Shown here piece after piece: positions 7,714 to 15,776 of a stretch of DNA of 64,000 nt. The position numbers were made by a program, and so were the translations under genes. The stretch's first letter is position 1. Each line of letters opens with the position of its first letter. Where the stretch lies: positions 62,001 to 126,000 of the forward strand of contig CAVUAF010000018.1 in assembly GCA_963739375.1 (NCBI GenBank), written 5' to 3'. Below the pieces are notes generated by a model that did not search any database, was not told where the DNA came from, and was given only the letters and a program-made list of their open reading frames with translations. Source of the stretch: CAVUAF01 sp963739375 (GTDB lineage Bacteria > Acidobacteriota > Terriglobia > Terriglobales > Acidobacteriaceae).

Positions 7714-8763
7714 GTGAGCGCCGCTGGTTTCGTGCTACGCTCGGGCAAGTTGCTGGCCTTCGAAAAAGCTCCGCCTGACGTCCAGGAAATCCTCAGCAAA
7801 CCGATTCGCGACCTGGGCCTCAAGCTGGAAGGGTCGCCCATCGAGCGCAAGGTGCAGCAGTTGTACCGCGAGCTCGAGCGCAAGGGGCTGAAGAAATTCC
7901 GGCCGCTGTGTTACCTCACCGACGAGTGGGGTTGCCCCAACGAAGAGCCGGTCATCGGCATCCCCTTTTACCTCGCCGATCCCAAGCTGGCGCTGCTGGA
8001 GAAAGAGATGAACGATCTCGAGGATGCGCGCGAGATCATGATGTATCTGCGCCACGAAGCCGGACACGCCTTCAACTACGCCTACCAGCTCTACAAGACC
8101 CCGGAGTGGAACGCAGTCTTTGGCCGCTTCCGGCGCCCGTATCGCGAAAACTACCGCCCGGTGCCGTTTTCGCGGCGCTTCGTGCGCTACATCGCCGGCT
8201 GGTATGCGCAGAAGCATCCCGATGAGGACTTCGCCGAAACCTTTGCCGTGTGGCTGACGCCGCATTCGCAATGGCGCAAGAAGTACAAGGGCTGGGAGGC
8301 GATGGCCAAGCTCCGCTACGTGGAGCGGATCGCGCGCCAGTGGGGCGCGGTGGATCCCCTGCGCCCCAGCGGCGAGACCGACATCACCGTCGACCAGATG
8401 GAAGCGACGGTGGGCGATTTCTATCAGCAGGCGATGCAGGCGCAGCTGTCGCCCTCCGACCTGCCGCTGGAGGTGGACCTGAAAGATGTGTTCCCGGCGC
8501 CGCGGCGCCGCAAGCGCGACGTGCGTCCCGCGGCCGCGCTGCTGCGCGAAAACCGCAAGGCGCTCATTGACAAGATCACCTACTGGACCGGGGTGCAGCG
8601 CCCGCTGGTCCGCAAGCTGGTGGAATCCATCGAAACCAAGAGCGAAGAACTCGGTCTGCTCGCCGACACCAAGCGCGAGCGGGAACACCTGGCCGAAATT
8701 TCGACCTATGCCACGGTGCTGGCCATGAATTACCTGACGCGCGGCAAGTTCGTTCAGCCGTGA
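7714..8763 (+). CDS. Putative zinc-binding metallopeptidase
   Basis: The 349-residue protein carries a zincin motif H114-E-A-G-H118 (YLRHEAGHAFNYAY) with a likely third ligand Glu near 175 (DEDFAETFAVWL), as in putative zinc-binding metallopeptidases of unknown substrate. No signal peptide or membrane segment is visible, so it is probably cytoplasmic. The start used is GTG at 7714, with a weak ribosome site. The next gene, an ATP-grasp ligase, starts 22 bases downstream. The pair probably works together, for example one making and one cutting or trimming an amide bond. That coupling is an inference from gene order. Confidence 0.75.
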   Translation: MSAAGFVLRSGKLLAFEKAPPDVQEILSKPIRDLGLKLEGSPIERKVQQLYRELERKGLKKFRPLCYLTDEWGCPNEEPVIGIPFYLADPKLALLEKEMNDLEDAREIMMYLRHEAGHAFNYAYQLYKTPEWNAVFGRFRRPYRENYRPVPFSRRFVRYIAGWYAQKHPDEDFAETFAVWLTPHSQWRKKYKGWEAMAKLRYVERIARQWGAVDPLRPSGETDITVDQMEATVGDFYQQAMQAQLSPSDLPLEVDLKDVFPAPRRRKRDVRPAAALLRENRKALIDKITYWTGVQRPLVRKLVESIETKSEELGLLADTKREREHLAEISTYATVLAMNYLTRGKFVQP

Positions 8764-8785
8764 GGGCCGGCGCGGAGGAAGCTGT

Positions 8786-9859
8786 ATGAACCAACGCCGC
8801 ATGAAGACCGCGGTCCTGTACGACGCGTGGGAAGAAGACGCGCCCGCCGCCGCGCCGCCGGAGAAGCCGGCGCGCAAAAAGAAGGTGGGAAAGGGGAAGG
8901 TGGAGAAGCACGACCGCGAGGAGATCTTCGAAGCCCTGGAAGAACTCGGCCACCAGCCCTTCTACCACGTGCTGGACGGGAAGTTTGCGTCGCTGGTGGC
9001 GCTGGCCAAGTGCGGCGCCGACTTGATCTTCAACCTCACCGAATCCTATGCCGGTGACGACACCAAGGAGATGCACGTCACCGCGTATCTCGACTTGCTC
9101 GGCCTGCCCTACACCGGCTCCGGGCCGCACGGGCATTTCCTGGCGCAGGACAAAGGCGTCGCCAAGAAGATGTTTGCCTTCCACGGCATTCGCACTCCGT
9201 ACTTCGCCACTTCGTATCTCGGCCGCCTGGACCATGCGCACGACATCCAGTTCCCCCTCATCGTCAAGCCGGTGGCGGAAGACGGCTCCATCGGGATCGA
9301 CAACGATTCGGTCGTGAACAGCGTCAAGGAGCTGATGGAACGCATCCAGTACATCCAGGAAGAGTTCAACACCGCGGCCCTGATCGAGGAGTACATCGAG
9401 GGGCGGGAGATTTACGCCGCCATCCTGGGGAGCTACGAGCAGGCGCGCGTGCTGCCGCTGATTGAGCTCGACCTCTCGCGCCTGCCCAAGGGCACGCCGC
9501 GGGTCGCCGGGCAGGACGTCAAGTTCGAAAAGGACACGGAAGCGTACCGGCTGACCAAATCCGCCCCCGCGGAGAACCTCGACGAGAAGAGCGTCCAGCG
9601 GCTGGCGGAGACGGCGCTGGGCGCTTACCGGGCCGTCAAGTTGCGCGACTACGGCCGCATTGACATGCGGCTCAAGAAGAACGGCGATGTCTACGTCATC
9701 GAAGCCAATCCCAACCCCTGGCTTTCCAGCGGGCAGGAATTTGCCATGGCGGCCAAGAAGTCGGGGCTCTCTTATACGGAACTGATCGCCGAAATCGTGG
9801 ACATGGCGCTCATCCGCCAGCACGCGGTCACCAGCGCGGCCCGGCAGTCGGTGGGGTAG
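8786..9859 (+). CDS. ATP-grasp ligase, D-alanine--D-alanine ligase-like
   Basis: The 357-residue protein shows the D-Ala-D-Ala ligase fold order. An N-terminal domain is interrupted by a Lys/Pro-rich insert (residues 19-42). Next come LIFNLTESYAGDD and LDLLGLPYTGSGP, the ATP-grasp core FPLIVKPVAEDGSIGI, IEEYIEGREIYAAILG, and the Mg site YGRIDMRLKKNGDVYVIEANPN (split here as YGRIDMRL and YVIEANPN). It lacks close resemblance to housekeeping Ddl and probably ligates another amino acid or peptide. A strong ribosome site (GGAGGAAG) precedes the ATG. It is paired with the upstream zincin. Confidence 0.85.
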   Translation: MNQRRMKTAVLYDAWEEDAPAAAPPEKPARKKKVGKGKVEKHDREEIFEALEELGHQPFYHVLDGKFASLVALAKCGADLIFNLTESYAGDDTKEMHVTAYLDLLGLPYTGSGPHGHFLAQDKGVAKKMFAFHGIRTPYFATSYLGRLDHAHDIQFPLIVKPVAEDGSIGIDNDSVVNSVKELMERIQYIQEEFNTAALIEEYIEGREIYAAILGSYEQARVLPLIELDLSRLPKGTPRVAGQDVKFEKDTEAYRLTKSAPAENLDEKSVQRLAETALGAYRAVKLRDYGRIDMRLKKNGDVYVIEANPNPWLSSGQEFAMAAKKSGLSYTELIAEIVDMALIRQHAVTSAARQSVG

Positions 9860-9864
9860 GGTGC

Positions 9865-9901
9865 CCCAGGTTCGCGCCTCGGTCTTGGGCGCTAACCTGG
9901 G
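9865..9901. terminator. Hairpin between convergent genes
   Basis: CCCAGGTTCGCGCC pairs with GGCGCTAACCTGGG (one mismatch) around a short loop. It fills the gap between the ATP-grasp and PilZ genes. It lacks a T tract, so it may be a weak bidirectional terminator or simply a palindromic repeat. Confidence 0.45.
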
Positions 9902-9907
9902 AGAAGG

Positions 9908-10600
9908 CTACAGGATCTCCAGGTAGTTCTCAATCCACTTCCGGACTCTTTCGCGTTCGCTGGAGCGGTCAAAACGGATACCCAGCCTCCCCGGTTGCTT
10001 CCAGCACACTTGGGCGTTGAGCACGATCTTCGGCGTCTTCGGCAGGGAGAAGGAAAGCTGCACTAGTTGGTTCAACGGCAGGTCGGCCGCGGCCTTCAGC
10101 GACATTCCGCCCGCACTGATCTCCAGCCCGAACGCCGGGACGGTGGTGCCCTGGGCCGTGATCGTCACCGCCGTCACCAGCGGGGTACGAACATAGCAGC
10201 GGAGTTCCCCGCGCACCAGCAGGTGCGTGGCGCGGATCGCTTCCCCGGCGCTCTCCTTGGTGAGCGGGTGCTCCAGCACCGCATTGATGCCGTACTGCGT
10301 GAGGCCCAGGAGCGCGTCGGTGCCGTCGCAGATGGCATACACCACGATCCGCTTGTTCAGCGGCGAGCTGCGCAGCGCCTCCAGGAGCGCCGCCGCCTCG
10401 TCATTCAGCCGCAAGACGCACCCATCGAACCTCTCGTTTTTCAGGCGCTCCCGGCCGGTCCCGGAAAGAACGATGGGCTGCACGCGGAACTCCCGGAAGC
10501 TGTCGCGCAGGATGGCGCAGTCGGTATCTGGCAGGCTGACCAGGGCAACCCTGGGCGTAGCCTTGGGGACGGACGTTATCGTCTTGCTGGCGGTCGCCAA
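9908..10600 (-). CDS. PilZ-domain protein with degenerate receiver-like N-terminus
   Basis: The 230-residue protein has an N-terminal alpha/beta domain (about residues 15-130) that resembles a response-regulator receiver but has no clear phosphoacceptor Asp. A C-terminal PilZ domain follows: arginines in ELRCYVRTP (about 134-142), then GLEISAGGMSL matching the D/N-x-S-x-x-G element. PilZ domains bind cyclic di-GMP. No output enzyme is attached, so it may act through protein contacts, for example in motility or polymer secretion. The likely start is TTG at 10600, since upstream there is a stop and no ATG. The start is therefore uncertain. Confidence 0.8.
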   Translation of the reverse strand: MATASKTITSVPKATPRVALVSLPDTDCAILRDSFREFRVQPIVLSGTGRERLKNERFDGCVLRLNDEAAALLEALRSSPLNKRIVVYAICDGTDALLGLTQYGINAVLEHPLTKESAGEAIRATHLLVRGELRCYVRTPLVTAVTITAQGTTVPAFGLEISAGGMSLKAAADLPLNQLVQLSFSLPKTPKIVLNAQVCWKQPGRLGIRFDRSSERERVRKWIENYLEIL

Positions 10601-10679
10601 GCGCTCCTCGACTGCCGCATTGTGCGCTGCCTAGGCTTGCGAAGCAAGCGTCCCGCACCGCATTACGGTACAGGTGCCG

Positions 10680-11579
10680 CTAGGCCCCCGGTTTCTTGTC
10701 GAGGGCCGCTTTCAGGAAGTCCGCCACCGCCTCGGTCAGCGCCCGCGGCTGCGGGCTGACCGGCATGGCCAGCGCCTGCCGCCGCACCAGCCGGCGCCCG
10801 GTAAAGCGCAGCGTCTGGAGAAACCGGGCCGAATCTCCGAAGGCATACTCCGGGAGCATGGAGTAGCCGAAGCCGGACTCCACCAGGCGCTTGATCGCCT
10901 CCGTATCGGCCGCTTCCATGATGACGCGCCGCCGCAGCCCGAGATCGTCGAGAAAGTGCTCAATCAGCGCCCGCATGTTGCTCTGCTTGGGATAGAGCAG
11001 GAAGGGCGCGCCGTCCACTTCGGCCGGGTCAATGGTGCCAACATGCCGCCCCCGCACGCGCGTGGCCGAGGGACGCACCAGCAGCAGTTCCTCCTCGAAC
11101 AGCGGGACGATGTGCAGGTTTTCGTTGCTGACCGGGAGCGAGATCAGCGCCAGGTCGAACTCCCGGTCGAGCAGCCCGGCAATCATCTCCTCCGTGGCCA
11201 GCACGTTGACGTGCAGGTCGAGCTTGGGGAACTGTTGCCGCAAGCGGCGGAGCGGCCGGGCCAGGCGGTAGATCAGGGTGGTGGCCCCGGTGGCGAGGTG
11301 GAAGGGGCGCGCGTCATGCTGCGGGTCGCGCGCAAACTCCTGCTTGATGTGCTGCATCTGCGCCACCACCCGGCGGGCTTGCTCCGCCAGCCGGCGGGCC
11401 GCGGGGGTGGGCACCAGCTGCCGCCCCGAGCGCACAAACAGCTCCGTGCTCAGCTCCGCGGCCAGGGACTGCAGTTGCAGGCTGACCGCCGCCGTGGAAA
11501 GATGCATGGTCTCGGCCGCCTTGGTCATGGTCGGCGAATCCATCACCGCCAGCAGGAGTTCCAGTTGCCGCACATCCAT
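10680..11579 (-). CDS. LysR-family transcriptional regulator
   Basis: The 299-residue protein starts MDVRQLELLLAV, a standard LysR N-terminus. A GTG nine bases upstream is an alternative start. The winged helix-turn-helix spans residues 1-60 (MTKAAETMHLSTAAVSLQLQ). A two-lobed effector-binding domain follows from about residue 85. It is divergent from the GH28/uxaC genes, and a palindrome at 11692-11706 lies in the shared region. By LysR convention it may regulate those genes in response to a uronate or related inducer. That target assignment is inference. Confidence 0.9.
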   Translation of the reverse strand: MDVRQLELLLAVMDSPTMTKAAETMHLSTAAVSLQLQSLAAELSTELFVRSGRQLVPTPAARRLAEQARRVVAQMQHIKQEFARDPQHDARPFHLATGATTLIYRLARPLRRLRQQFPKLDLHVNVLATEEMIAGLLDREFDLALISLPVSNENLHIVPLFEEELLLVRPSATRVRGRHVGTIDPAEVDGAPFLLYPKQSNMRALIEHFLDDLGLRRRVIMEAADTEAIKRLVESGFGYSMLPEYAFGDSARFLQTLRFTGRRLVRRQALAMPVSPQPRALTEAVADFLKAALDKKPGA

Positions 11580-11691
11580 GGTCGGCACCCCGCGTCCGCC
11601 GCCGCGATGACATTAGCGACGCTTCTAGCCGGGTTGGGACCTGCCCCTGCGGTCCGGCGCGCCCGGCCCCCGCGCGATTGTTAAGTCACGC

Positions 11692-11706
11692 TAAATGTAT
11701 CATTTA
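11692..11706. promoter_or_regulatory. Candidate LysR operator (TAAATG-TAT-CATTTA)
   Basis: A perfect 6-bp inverted repeat with a 3-base centre lies in an AT-rich patch between the LysR gene and the GH28 gene. Size and position resemble LysR boxes (T-N11-A type). It lies 125 bases upstream of the GH28 start. Confidence 0.45.
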
Positions 11707-11830
11707 AATCTTTAAGATGGACACGAAGTGACCCCCGGGCCTACTTTCGCCTCGCCGTCTCGCATCGCGAGACACATCACACCCGGAGTGCCGCCCGCGG
11801 GCGGTGCCGCGCGCTCCTCGAGGGAAGACC

Positions 11831-13276
11831 ATGAAGGACCGCCGGGAGTTTCTGCATGCGCTGGTCGGCGGCGCCGCGCTCGCCGCGTGCTCCCCGCTGG
11901 CCCGCGCCCTGGCCCACGACGCCGCGGGGCCCCGGTTCGCGGTTCCGGAAGCGTCCCCGTGGGACGAGGTGCCGCGCATCCTCGCCCGCATCCAGCCGCC
12001 GGTGTTTCCGCGGCGCGACTTCGTGGTCACCAGGTTCGGCGCCGTCGGCGACAACCGGACCGACTGCACCGCGGCCTTCGCCAAGGCGATTGCCGCCTGC
12101 CATGCCGCCGGTGGCGGCCGCGTGCTGGTGCCCAGCGGCGACTTCCTGACCGGCGCCATTGCCCTGCAGAGCAACGTCAACCTGCACGTCAGCGCGGGCG
12201 GCACCATCCGCTTCACCCGCGACCCCGCCAAGTACCCCCTGGTGTTCACTCGCTGGGAAGGCATGGAGCTGATGAACTTTTCGCCGCTCCTCTATGCCTT
12301 CGAGCAGGAGAACATTGCCCTCACCGGCGCCGGCACGATTGACGGCAACGCCGACTGCGAGCACTGGTGGCCCTGGAAGGGGCGTACCAACTGCGGCTGG
12401 CGGCAGGGTGATCCGGAACAGACGCCCGATCGCAACCAGCTGCTCGCGATGGTCGAAAAGGGCGTCCCGCCGCGCGACCGGGTCTTCGGCCCCGGGCATT
12501 ACCTGCGGCCGCAGTTCCTCCAGCCTTACCGCTGCCAGAACGTGCTGCTCGAGGGCGTGACCCTGGTGAATTCGCCCATGTGGCAGGTGCACCCCGTCCT
12601 CTGCCGCAACGTCACCATCCAGAAGCTCGCCATTCGCACCAGCAAGCTGGGGCCCAACACCGACGGCTGCGATCCCGAGTCCTGCACCGACGTGCTCATC
12701 AAGGATTGTTTCTTCAGCGTGGGCGACGACTGCATCGCCATCAAGGCCGGACGCAATGCCGACGGCCGGCGCGTCAGCGTGCCCGCGCAGAACATCGTCA
12801 TCCAGGGCTGCCACATGAAGGACGGCCACGGCGGCGTCACCATCGGCAGCGAGATTTCCGCCGGCGTCCACAACGTGTTCGCGGAAAAATGCCAGATGGA
12901 CAGCCCCGACCTCGATATCGCCGTGCGCTTCAAGAACAACGCCATGCGCGGCGGCGTGCTGGAAAACATCCACCTGCGCGACATCGCCGTCGGCCAGGTG
13001 GCCATGGCCGCCGTCTCCATTGACTTCTTTTACGAGGAAGGGCCGAACGGCAACTTCACCCCGGTGGTGCGCAACGTCAGCATCCAGAACCTCAAGACCG
13101 AGAAGGCGAAGTACGCGCTCTACCTGCGCGGCTTTGCCAACGCCCCCATCCAGCAGGTCCGGTTCCTGGACTGCGACTTCAACGGCGTGGCGCTGCCCAA
13201 CGTGATCGAAAACGTGCAGGACATTTCCGTCCGCAACGTGCGCATCAACGGCCAGGTCGTCGAGCGGGTGGAATGA
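11831..13276 (+). CDS. Glycoside hydrolase family 28 (polygalacturonase-like), Tat-exported
   Basis: The 481-residue protein begins MKDRREFLHALVGGAALAAC, a twin-arginine-like signal (DRREF), and is preceded by a GAGGGA ribosome site at the chosen ATG. The frame extends upstream but without a better start. The body is a parallel beta-helix pectinase: FGAVGDNRTDCT near the start, the catalytic NTDGCDP, GDDCIAIKAG and GHGGVTIGSE motifs in order, with the acid/base Asp residues present. It should cleave polygalacturonan or a related uronic polymer in the periplasm. The next gene (uxaC) metabolises the released uronate. Confidence 0.9.
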   Translation: MKDRREFLHALVGGAALAACSPLARALAHDAAGPRFAVPEASPWDEVPRILARIQPPVFPRRDFVVTRFGAVGDNRTDCTAAFAKAIAACHAAGGGRVLVPSGDFLTGAIALQSNVNLHVSAGGTIRFTRDPAKYPLVFTRWEGMELMNFSPLLYAFEQENIALTGAGTIDGNADCEHWWPWKGRTNCGWRQGDPEQTPDRNQLLAMVEKGVPPRDRVFGPGHYLRPQFLQPYRCQNVLLEGVTLVNSPMWQVHPVLCRNVTIQKLAIRTSKLGPNTDGCDPESCTDVLIKDCFFSVGDDCIAIKAGRNADGRRVSVPAQNIVIQGCHMKDGHGGVTIGSEISAGVHNVFAEKCQMDSPDLDIAVRFKNNAMRGGVLENIHLRDIAVGQVAMAAVSIDFFYEEGPNGNFTPVVRNVSIQNLKTEKAKYALYLRGFANAPIQQVRFLDCDFNGVALPNVIENVQDISVRNVRINGQVVERVE

Positions 13277-13328
13277 AGGGAGTGCGCGCCGGCCCCTGGG
13301 GCCCGCGCGGGCCGGGAAACAGGACGCG

Positions 13329-14783
13329 ATGCCATTTATCACGGAAGACTTCTTATTGCACAGCGCAACCGCGCGGCGCCTCTATCGCCAGTACGCGGCC
13401 CCGCAGCCCATCCTCGACTACCACTGCCATCTCTCGCCCCGCGACATCGCGGAGAACCGCCACTTCCGCAACCTGTTCGAAATCTGGCTGCAAGGCGACC
13501 ATTACAAATGGCGCGCCATGCGCGCCCATGGCGTTCCGGAGCGCTACTGCACCGGCGACGCCGAGCCCTACGAAAAGTTTCTGGCCTGGGCGCGCACCGT
13601 CCCCGCGACGCTGCGCAACCCGCTCTATCACTGGACCCACCTCGAGTTGCAGCGCTACTTCGGGATCGCGGAGCGGCTCGACGAAACGAGCGCCCCGGCG
13701 ATCTGGAAACGCGCCAACGCCGCCCTGGCGGCCGACGACCTGACCGCCCACGGCATCCTCCGCAAGTTCCGCGTCGAGGTCGTGTGCACCACCGACGATC
13801 CCACCGCTACCCTGGAGTACCACGAACAGATCGCCGCCTCCCCGCTGGGCACCCGTGTCTATCCGGCTTTCCGCCCGGACGCCGTGCTGCACACCACGGA
13901 CCCGGCCGCGTGGAATGAGTGGGTGGACGCGCTGGAGGCCGCGGCCAACGTTGCCATCTCCGGCTGCGCCTCCCTGGAAGAAGCGCTGCGCCGCCGCCAC
14001 GACTACTTCCACCAGCACGGCTGCCGGCTCTCCGATCACGGGCTCGACTACTGCTTCAGCGAGCCGTGCGCCGACGCCGAAGCCGCCGCCATCTTCGCCC
14101 AGCTGCGCGGCGGCCACCGCGTCACGCCGGCAGAGTCGGCGAAGTTTGCCGCCTACCTGATGCTGTTCTTTGGCTGCCTCGATGCCGAGAAGAACTGGAC
14201 CAAGCAGCTTCACCTCGGCGCCTTCCGCAACGTCAACTCCGCCATGACCTCGAAGCTGGGCCGCGACCAAGGTTTCGATTCCATCGGCGACTGGCCGCAG
14301 GCGGTGGCGCTCACCACCTACCTCGACCGCCTGGCGCAGCAGGGCGCCCTGCCCAAGACCATCGTGTACAACCTCAATCCCGCCGACAACTACGTCTTCG
14401 CCACTCTCGTCGGGAACTTCCAGGGCTGCGTGCCGGGGAAGGTCCAGTTCGGCAGCGGCTGGTGGTTCCTCGACCAGAAGGAAGGCATCGAGTGGCAGCT
14501 GAACGCGCTCTCCAACGTCGGCCTGCTGGCGCGCTTTATCGGCATGGTGACCGACTCCCGCTCCTTCATGTCCTACCCGCGGCACGAGTACTTCCGCCGC
14601 GTGCTCTGCAACTTGCTGGGACAGGAGATGGAGAGCGGCGAGCTGCCGGACGACGAACCCCTGGTCGGCGGCATGATCCAGAACATCTGTTTCCACAACG
14701 CGGCCGCGTATTTTGACTTGCCGGCGCGCGAGGTGGCGGATGAACTCGCCGGCGCCTCCCCCAACCACGCGCGCACCCCATGA
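13329..14783 (+). CDS. uxaC: Glucuronate/galacturonate isomerase
   Basis: UxaC interconverts D-galacturonate/tagaturonate and D-glucuronate/fructuronate, the first cytoplasmic step of uronate catabolism. The 484-residue protein has family hallmarks: ILDYHCHLSPRDIAEN near the start (metal-binding His pair), YHWTHLELQRYFGI, VVCTTDDPT, and a C-terminal GMVTDSRSFMSYPRHEYFRR stretch. Length is typical. It lies 52 bases after the GH28 gene and probably shares its transcript. No uxuA/uxuB or kdgK gene is nearby in the window. Confidence 0.95.
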   Translation: MPFITEDFLLHSATARRLYRQYAAPQPILDYHCHLSPRDIAENRHFRNLFEIWLQGDHYKWRAMRAHGVPERYCTGDAEPYEKFLAWARTVPATLRNPLYHWTHLELQRYFGIAERLDETSAPAIWKRANAALAADDLTAHGILRKFRVEVVCTTDDPTATLEYHEQIAASPLGTRVYPAFRPDAVLHTTDPAAWNEWVDALEAAANVAISGCASLEEALRRRHDYFHQHGCRLSDHGLDYCFSEPCADAEAAAIFAQLRGGHRVTPAESAKFAAYLMLFFGCLDAEKNWTKQLHLGAFRNVNSAMTSKLGRDQGFDSIGDWPQAVALTTYLDRLAQQGALPKTIVYNLNPADNYVFATLVGNFQGCVPGKVQFGSGWWFLDQKEGIEWQLNALSNVGLLARFIGMVTDSRSFMSYPRHEYFRRVLCNLLGQEMESGELPDDEPLVGGMIQNICFHNAAAYFDLPAREVADELAGASPNHARTP

Positions 14784-14803
14784 TGGCGGTGTCGCCTTGC
14801 AGT

Positions 14804-15163
14804 GAACAAGCCTACGACCGACGCATCAGCGCGCGTAGCGCGCGGCACATCTGTAGCCCACGGCGTAAGCCGTGGGTCCGCGTGGAACCAGAGCCCGAGC
14901 CCGCTTTAGCGGGCGACACAACAGCGTCGGAGGCGCGGTAGAGAATAGCCCAGCGCGTAAGCCCCGGGGTCAGGCCTCTTCAAGGTCAGAGTGGAACAAG
15001 CCCACGGCCGACGCATCAGCGCGCGTAGCGCGCGGCATATCTGTAGCCCACGGCGTAAGCCGTGGGTCCGCGTGGAACCAGAGCCCGAGCCCGCTTTAGC
15101 GGGCGACACAACAGCGTCGGAGGCGCGGTAGAGAATAGCCCAGCGCGTAAGCCCCGGGGTCAG
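14804..15163. repeat. Tandem duplication of a palindrome-rich unit (2 x 170 bp, period 190)
   Basis: The unit 14804-14973 is repeated almost exactly at 14994-15163. Each copy packs several small hairpins: GCGCGCGTAGCGCGCGG, GCCCACGGC/GCCGTGGGT around a TAA-containing loop, CCCGCTTTAGCGGGC, and CCCCGGGG. A further single hairpin of the same style (CCCCTTTAGGGG) lies at about 15185-15198. This looks like a REP/BIME-type intergenic repeat. No transposase is visible nearby. The rest of 14784-15387 carries no gene I can support. Confidence 0.85.
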
Positions 15164-15349
15164 ACGCAATAAGAGATAGCAAGCCCCTTTAGGGGCGACA
15201 GAACCGGCACGAAACCGGCAGCCCGAAGCGCAAACGCCGGCGCGCCCTCCCGCCTTCGCGATTCTGCATCGAAACGGCGCGCGCGGCCCGCAAACTCGGG
15301 CCCTCGCCTCGTTCTCTAGGAGCAGGCCTGCACCACCGCTTGCGTGCAT

Positions 15350-15377
15350 TTGACCTGCGGCACACAATTGGTATCAT
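15350..15377 (+). promoter_or_regulatory. Candidate sigma-70 promoter before the metal-transport block
   Basis: TTGACC (15350-15355), a 16-bp spacer and TATCAT (15372-15377) precede the GTG start at 15388 by 10 bases. If used, the 15388 product would have almost no leader, so transcription could instead serve the downstream TonB receptor. Confidence 0.4.
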
Positions 15378-15387
15378 TTGACAACGC

Positions 15388-15717
15388 GTGCTTGGCGTTT
15401 CCCTAGTCGTGGATTACACCCGCCATCTCGGTTGGTCGCGCCGCCTTCTCATTCTGGCCTGCGTGTTGCTCGTGGGGTGGGTGGTGGTGGCCGAAGCGGT
15501 CCATCTCCATCCCCTGACCCCCGCTCCTGGCAAGGCCGGGTCGCCGGCCGCGCACTGCTCACTCTGCCTGGTGGCGCACACGACCGTCGCTGCCGCCGTC
15601 ATATCCCTTCCGGAATTTGCCGCGCCCACTCAGGGTGTGGTGTTCGCCAGCGACGATTCGCGCCCCGCGCATGATGAAGTGATCCAGCTCTTCGTCCGCC
15701 CTCCGCCCGCGGTCTAA
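15388..15717 (+). CDS. Small membrane/periplasmic protein with HxHP and HCSLC motifs
   Basis: I do not recognise a named gene. The 109-residue product (GTG start) has one strong hydrophobic segment (residues 20-38), then HLHPLTP and AHCSLCLVAH. The His- and Cys-rich patch could bind a metal and recalls DUF2946-like proteins found near metal transporters. It lies 59 bases upstream of a TonB-dependent receptor gene at the head of a metal-transport block. A metal-related role is inferred from context and the motif. The start codon is uncertain. Confidence 0.6.
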   Translation: MLGVSLVVDYTRHLGWSRRLLILACVLLVGWVVVAEAVHLHPLTPAPGKAGSPAAHCSLCLVAHTTVAAAVISLPEFAAPTQGVVFASDDSRPAHDEVIQLFVRPPPAV

Positions 15718-15776
15718 AGCCCCCTAACTCAAAACAGACTCTGGCTCTTAGACCGACTTCACTTCATGGAGGCGTT

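Noticed and set aside
14784..15387. The array of palindromes as a CRISPR array
   Set aside because: There are only two near-identical long units, with no short repeats alternating with unique spacers and no cas genes.
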